NCBI GenBank assembly: GCA_002498185.1 | Contig: DAGO01000047.1 | Coordinates: forward strand, 1,009-6,523 | DNA from: Euryarchaeota archaeon UBA10 | GTDB taxonomy: Archaea > Thermoplasmatota > Poseidoniia > Poseidoniales > Poseidoniaceae | Reading direction: 5' to 3' | DNA length: 5,515 bases | Shown: piece after piece, positions 5,043 to 5,515 of the stretch | How positions within the stretch are numbered: the stretch's first letter is position 1 | How the letters are laid out: every line of letters begins with the position of its first letter | Notes under the pieces: model-generated | Told to the model about the DNA's origin: nothing | Seen by the model: the letters and a program-made list of their open reading frames with translations, nothing else | Database searches by the model: none | Translations under genes and position numbers: made by a program

Positions 5043-5318
5043 TCACTCCTCCATTAATTTGACTTCAATCGGGATGTCAGGCTCGTCGTGACGTGTTACC
5101 TGAAGGCGGATTTTTCTTGGAGGATTCTCAATTCCTCTAGACCAAATCGCTTCGTTAACTGATGGATCAATCCATACTTCTTCATCTTCACGAACCTTGA
5201 GGTGCTTGACTACCTCATTCTTGATAATTTGAATTGCTCTTGGTGCTCTCTTGTAACGAGTAATGTTCCATGCATTTCTCAAAGGAACTACCAATTCACT
5301 AACTGCTGCGCGTGCCAT
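5043..5318 (-). CDS. rpl31e: Large-subunit ribosomal protein eL31 (L31e)
   Basis: 50S subunit protein near the polypeptide exit tunnel, shared by archaea and eukaryotes. It has 91 residues. Typical segments are VVPLRNAW (10-17), TRYKRAPRAIQIIKNEV (20-36), the VWIDPSVNEAIWSRGIENPP region (48-67), and PRKIRLQVTR (67-76). The start is set at ATG 5318. An in-frame GTG at 5327 lies within the Shine-Dalgarno site GAGGTGAAT (5330-5322) and would put it out of reach. The start follows the eL39 stop by 5 bp, and the gene ends 2 bp before eS17. Confidence 0.95.
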   Translation of the reverse strand: MARAAVSELVVPLRNAWNITRYKRAPRAIQIIKNEVVKHLKVREDEEVWIDPSVNEAIWSRGIENPPRKIRLQVTRHDEPDIPIEVKLMEE

Positions 5319-5321
5319 TCT

Positions 5322-5330
5322 ATTCACCTC
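5322..5330 (-). promoter_or_regulatory. Shine-Dalgarno site of eL31, containing the eL39 stop codon
   Basis: Reads GAGGTGAAT on the minus strand, 3 nt before ATG 5318. The TGA inside it (5326-5324) is the eL39 stop codon, so termination and re-initiation sites are merged. It rules out GTG 5327 as the start. Confidence 0.65.
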
Positions 5331-5479
5331 TGTAACTTGGAGCGTCTCCAGTGATGACGCTTGGGATGTGAAACAGTATTACGTGAAGTCTTCAGCATAA
5401 CCCAAACAGGAACACGGCGGTTCTGCTTGCCTGCTTTTAGTAGGCGGATCTTCTTTGCGGCTGGCTTGTTACGTGACAT
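5324..5479 (-). CDS. rpl39e: Large-subunit ribosomal protein eL39 (L39e)
   Basis: Very small, highly basic 50S protein that lines the exit tunnel in archaea and eukaryotes. It has 51 residues, the expected family length. The diagnostic features are the start MSRNKPAAKKIRLLKAGKQN (1-20), RRVPVWVMLKT (21-31) and HPKRHHWRRSKL (38-49). ATG 5479 is preceded by GAGGTGAAAAT (5490-5480), a strong Shine-Dalgarno site. The eL39-eL31 pairing is common in archaeal genomes. No promoter is seen upstream within the window, so transcription probably starts further right. Confidence 0.95.
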   Translation of the reverse strand: MSRNKPAAKKIRLLKAGKQNRRVPVWVMLKTSRNTVSHPKRHHWRRSKLQR

Positions 5480-5488
5480 ATTTTCACC

Positions 5489-5515
5489 TCAGATTCTTCT
5501 AATGCTAGTCTCTCT
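5489..5515 (-). CDS. Possible C-terminal tail of an upstream gene (partial)
   Basis: From the right edge the minus strand reads eight sense codons (RETSIRRI) and then TGA at 5491-5489. That stop overlaps the eL39 Shine-Dalgarno site in the same stop-in-SD pattern used at the eL31 and 67-residue gene junctions. This makes a coding tail more likely than a leader. It is too short to name. Confidence 0.35.
   Translation of the reverse strand, partial: RETSIRRI

Noticed and set aside
5041..5046. GTG 5046 as the eS17 start
   Set aside because: It overlaps the GGAGGAG site and the eL31 stop. ATG 5040 has proper spacing and matches the family N-terminus.
5319..5327. GTG 5327 as the eL31 start
   Set aside because: It lies inside the GAGGTGAAT Shine-Dalgarno site, whereas ATG 5318 is correctly placed.

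Overview
The window reads as a piece of an archaeal chromosome of moderate to low GC. Three eukaryote/archaea-type ribosomal proteins (eL39, eL31, eS17) lie head to tail on the minus strand. Many starts are preceded by GAGGTGA-type Shine-Dalgarno (SD) sites. I infer a planktonic marine Euryarchaeon of the Marine Group II (Poseidoniales) kind. That placement rests on gene style and recall, not on a search. No tRNA, rRNA, CRISPR array, insertion sequence or integrase was seen.

Layout. (1) Bases 2-724, plus strand: the C-terminal two thirds or so of a NatB/ABC-2-type ABC exporter permease, cut by the window edge. (2) Bases 725-913: a non-coding stretch with a perfect 6-bp-stem inverted repeat, A-tract repeats, and three AATAC boxes spaced exactly 11 bp apart in an AT-rich promoter-like segment. 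(3) Bases 914-3804, plus strand: a tightly packed operon of five genes. A 58-residue ribbon-helix-helix (RHH) protein comes first, then folE (GTP cyclohydrolase I, type IA), queE, a queC-msrB fusion, and a queD-like gene. Junctions are ATGA or TAATG overlaps or gaps of 9 bases or fewer. Together folE, queD, queE and queC make a complete GTP-to-preQ0 route, the 7-deazaguanine precursor of archaeosine in archaeal tRNA. (4) Bases 3805-3817: a 13-bp gap between convergent stops, with pyrimidine tracts suited to termination inside the end of each opposing gene. (5) Bases 3818-5515, minus strand: eL39, eL31, eS17, an unrecognised 67-residue protein and a TrmJ-like SPOUT RNA methyltransferase. The last codons of another gene probably lie at the right edge.

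The most unusual part is the deazaguanine operon. Its QueC domain is fused in frame to a complete methionine-R-sulfoxide reductase (MsrB) domain. All four cysteines of the canonical QueC zinc site are replaced by Ser, Ser, Ser and Asp. The QueD-like enzyme also departs from the canonical His ligand set. The first gene is a small RHH protein coupled to folE, with an 11-bp-periodic candidate operator just upstream, which suggests an autoregulated operon. The two facing operons both bear on translation: tRNA base modification on one side, ribosomal proteins and an RNA 2'-O-methyltransferase on the other.
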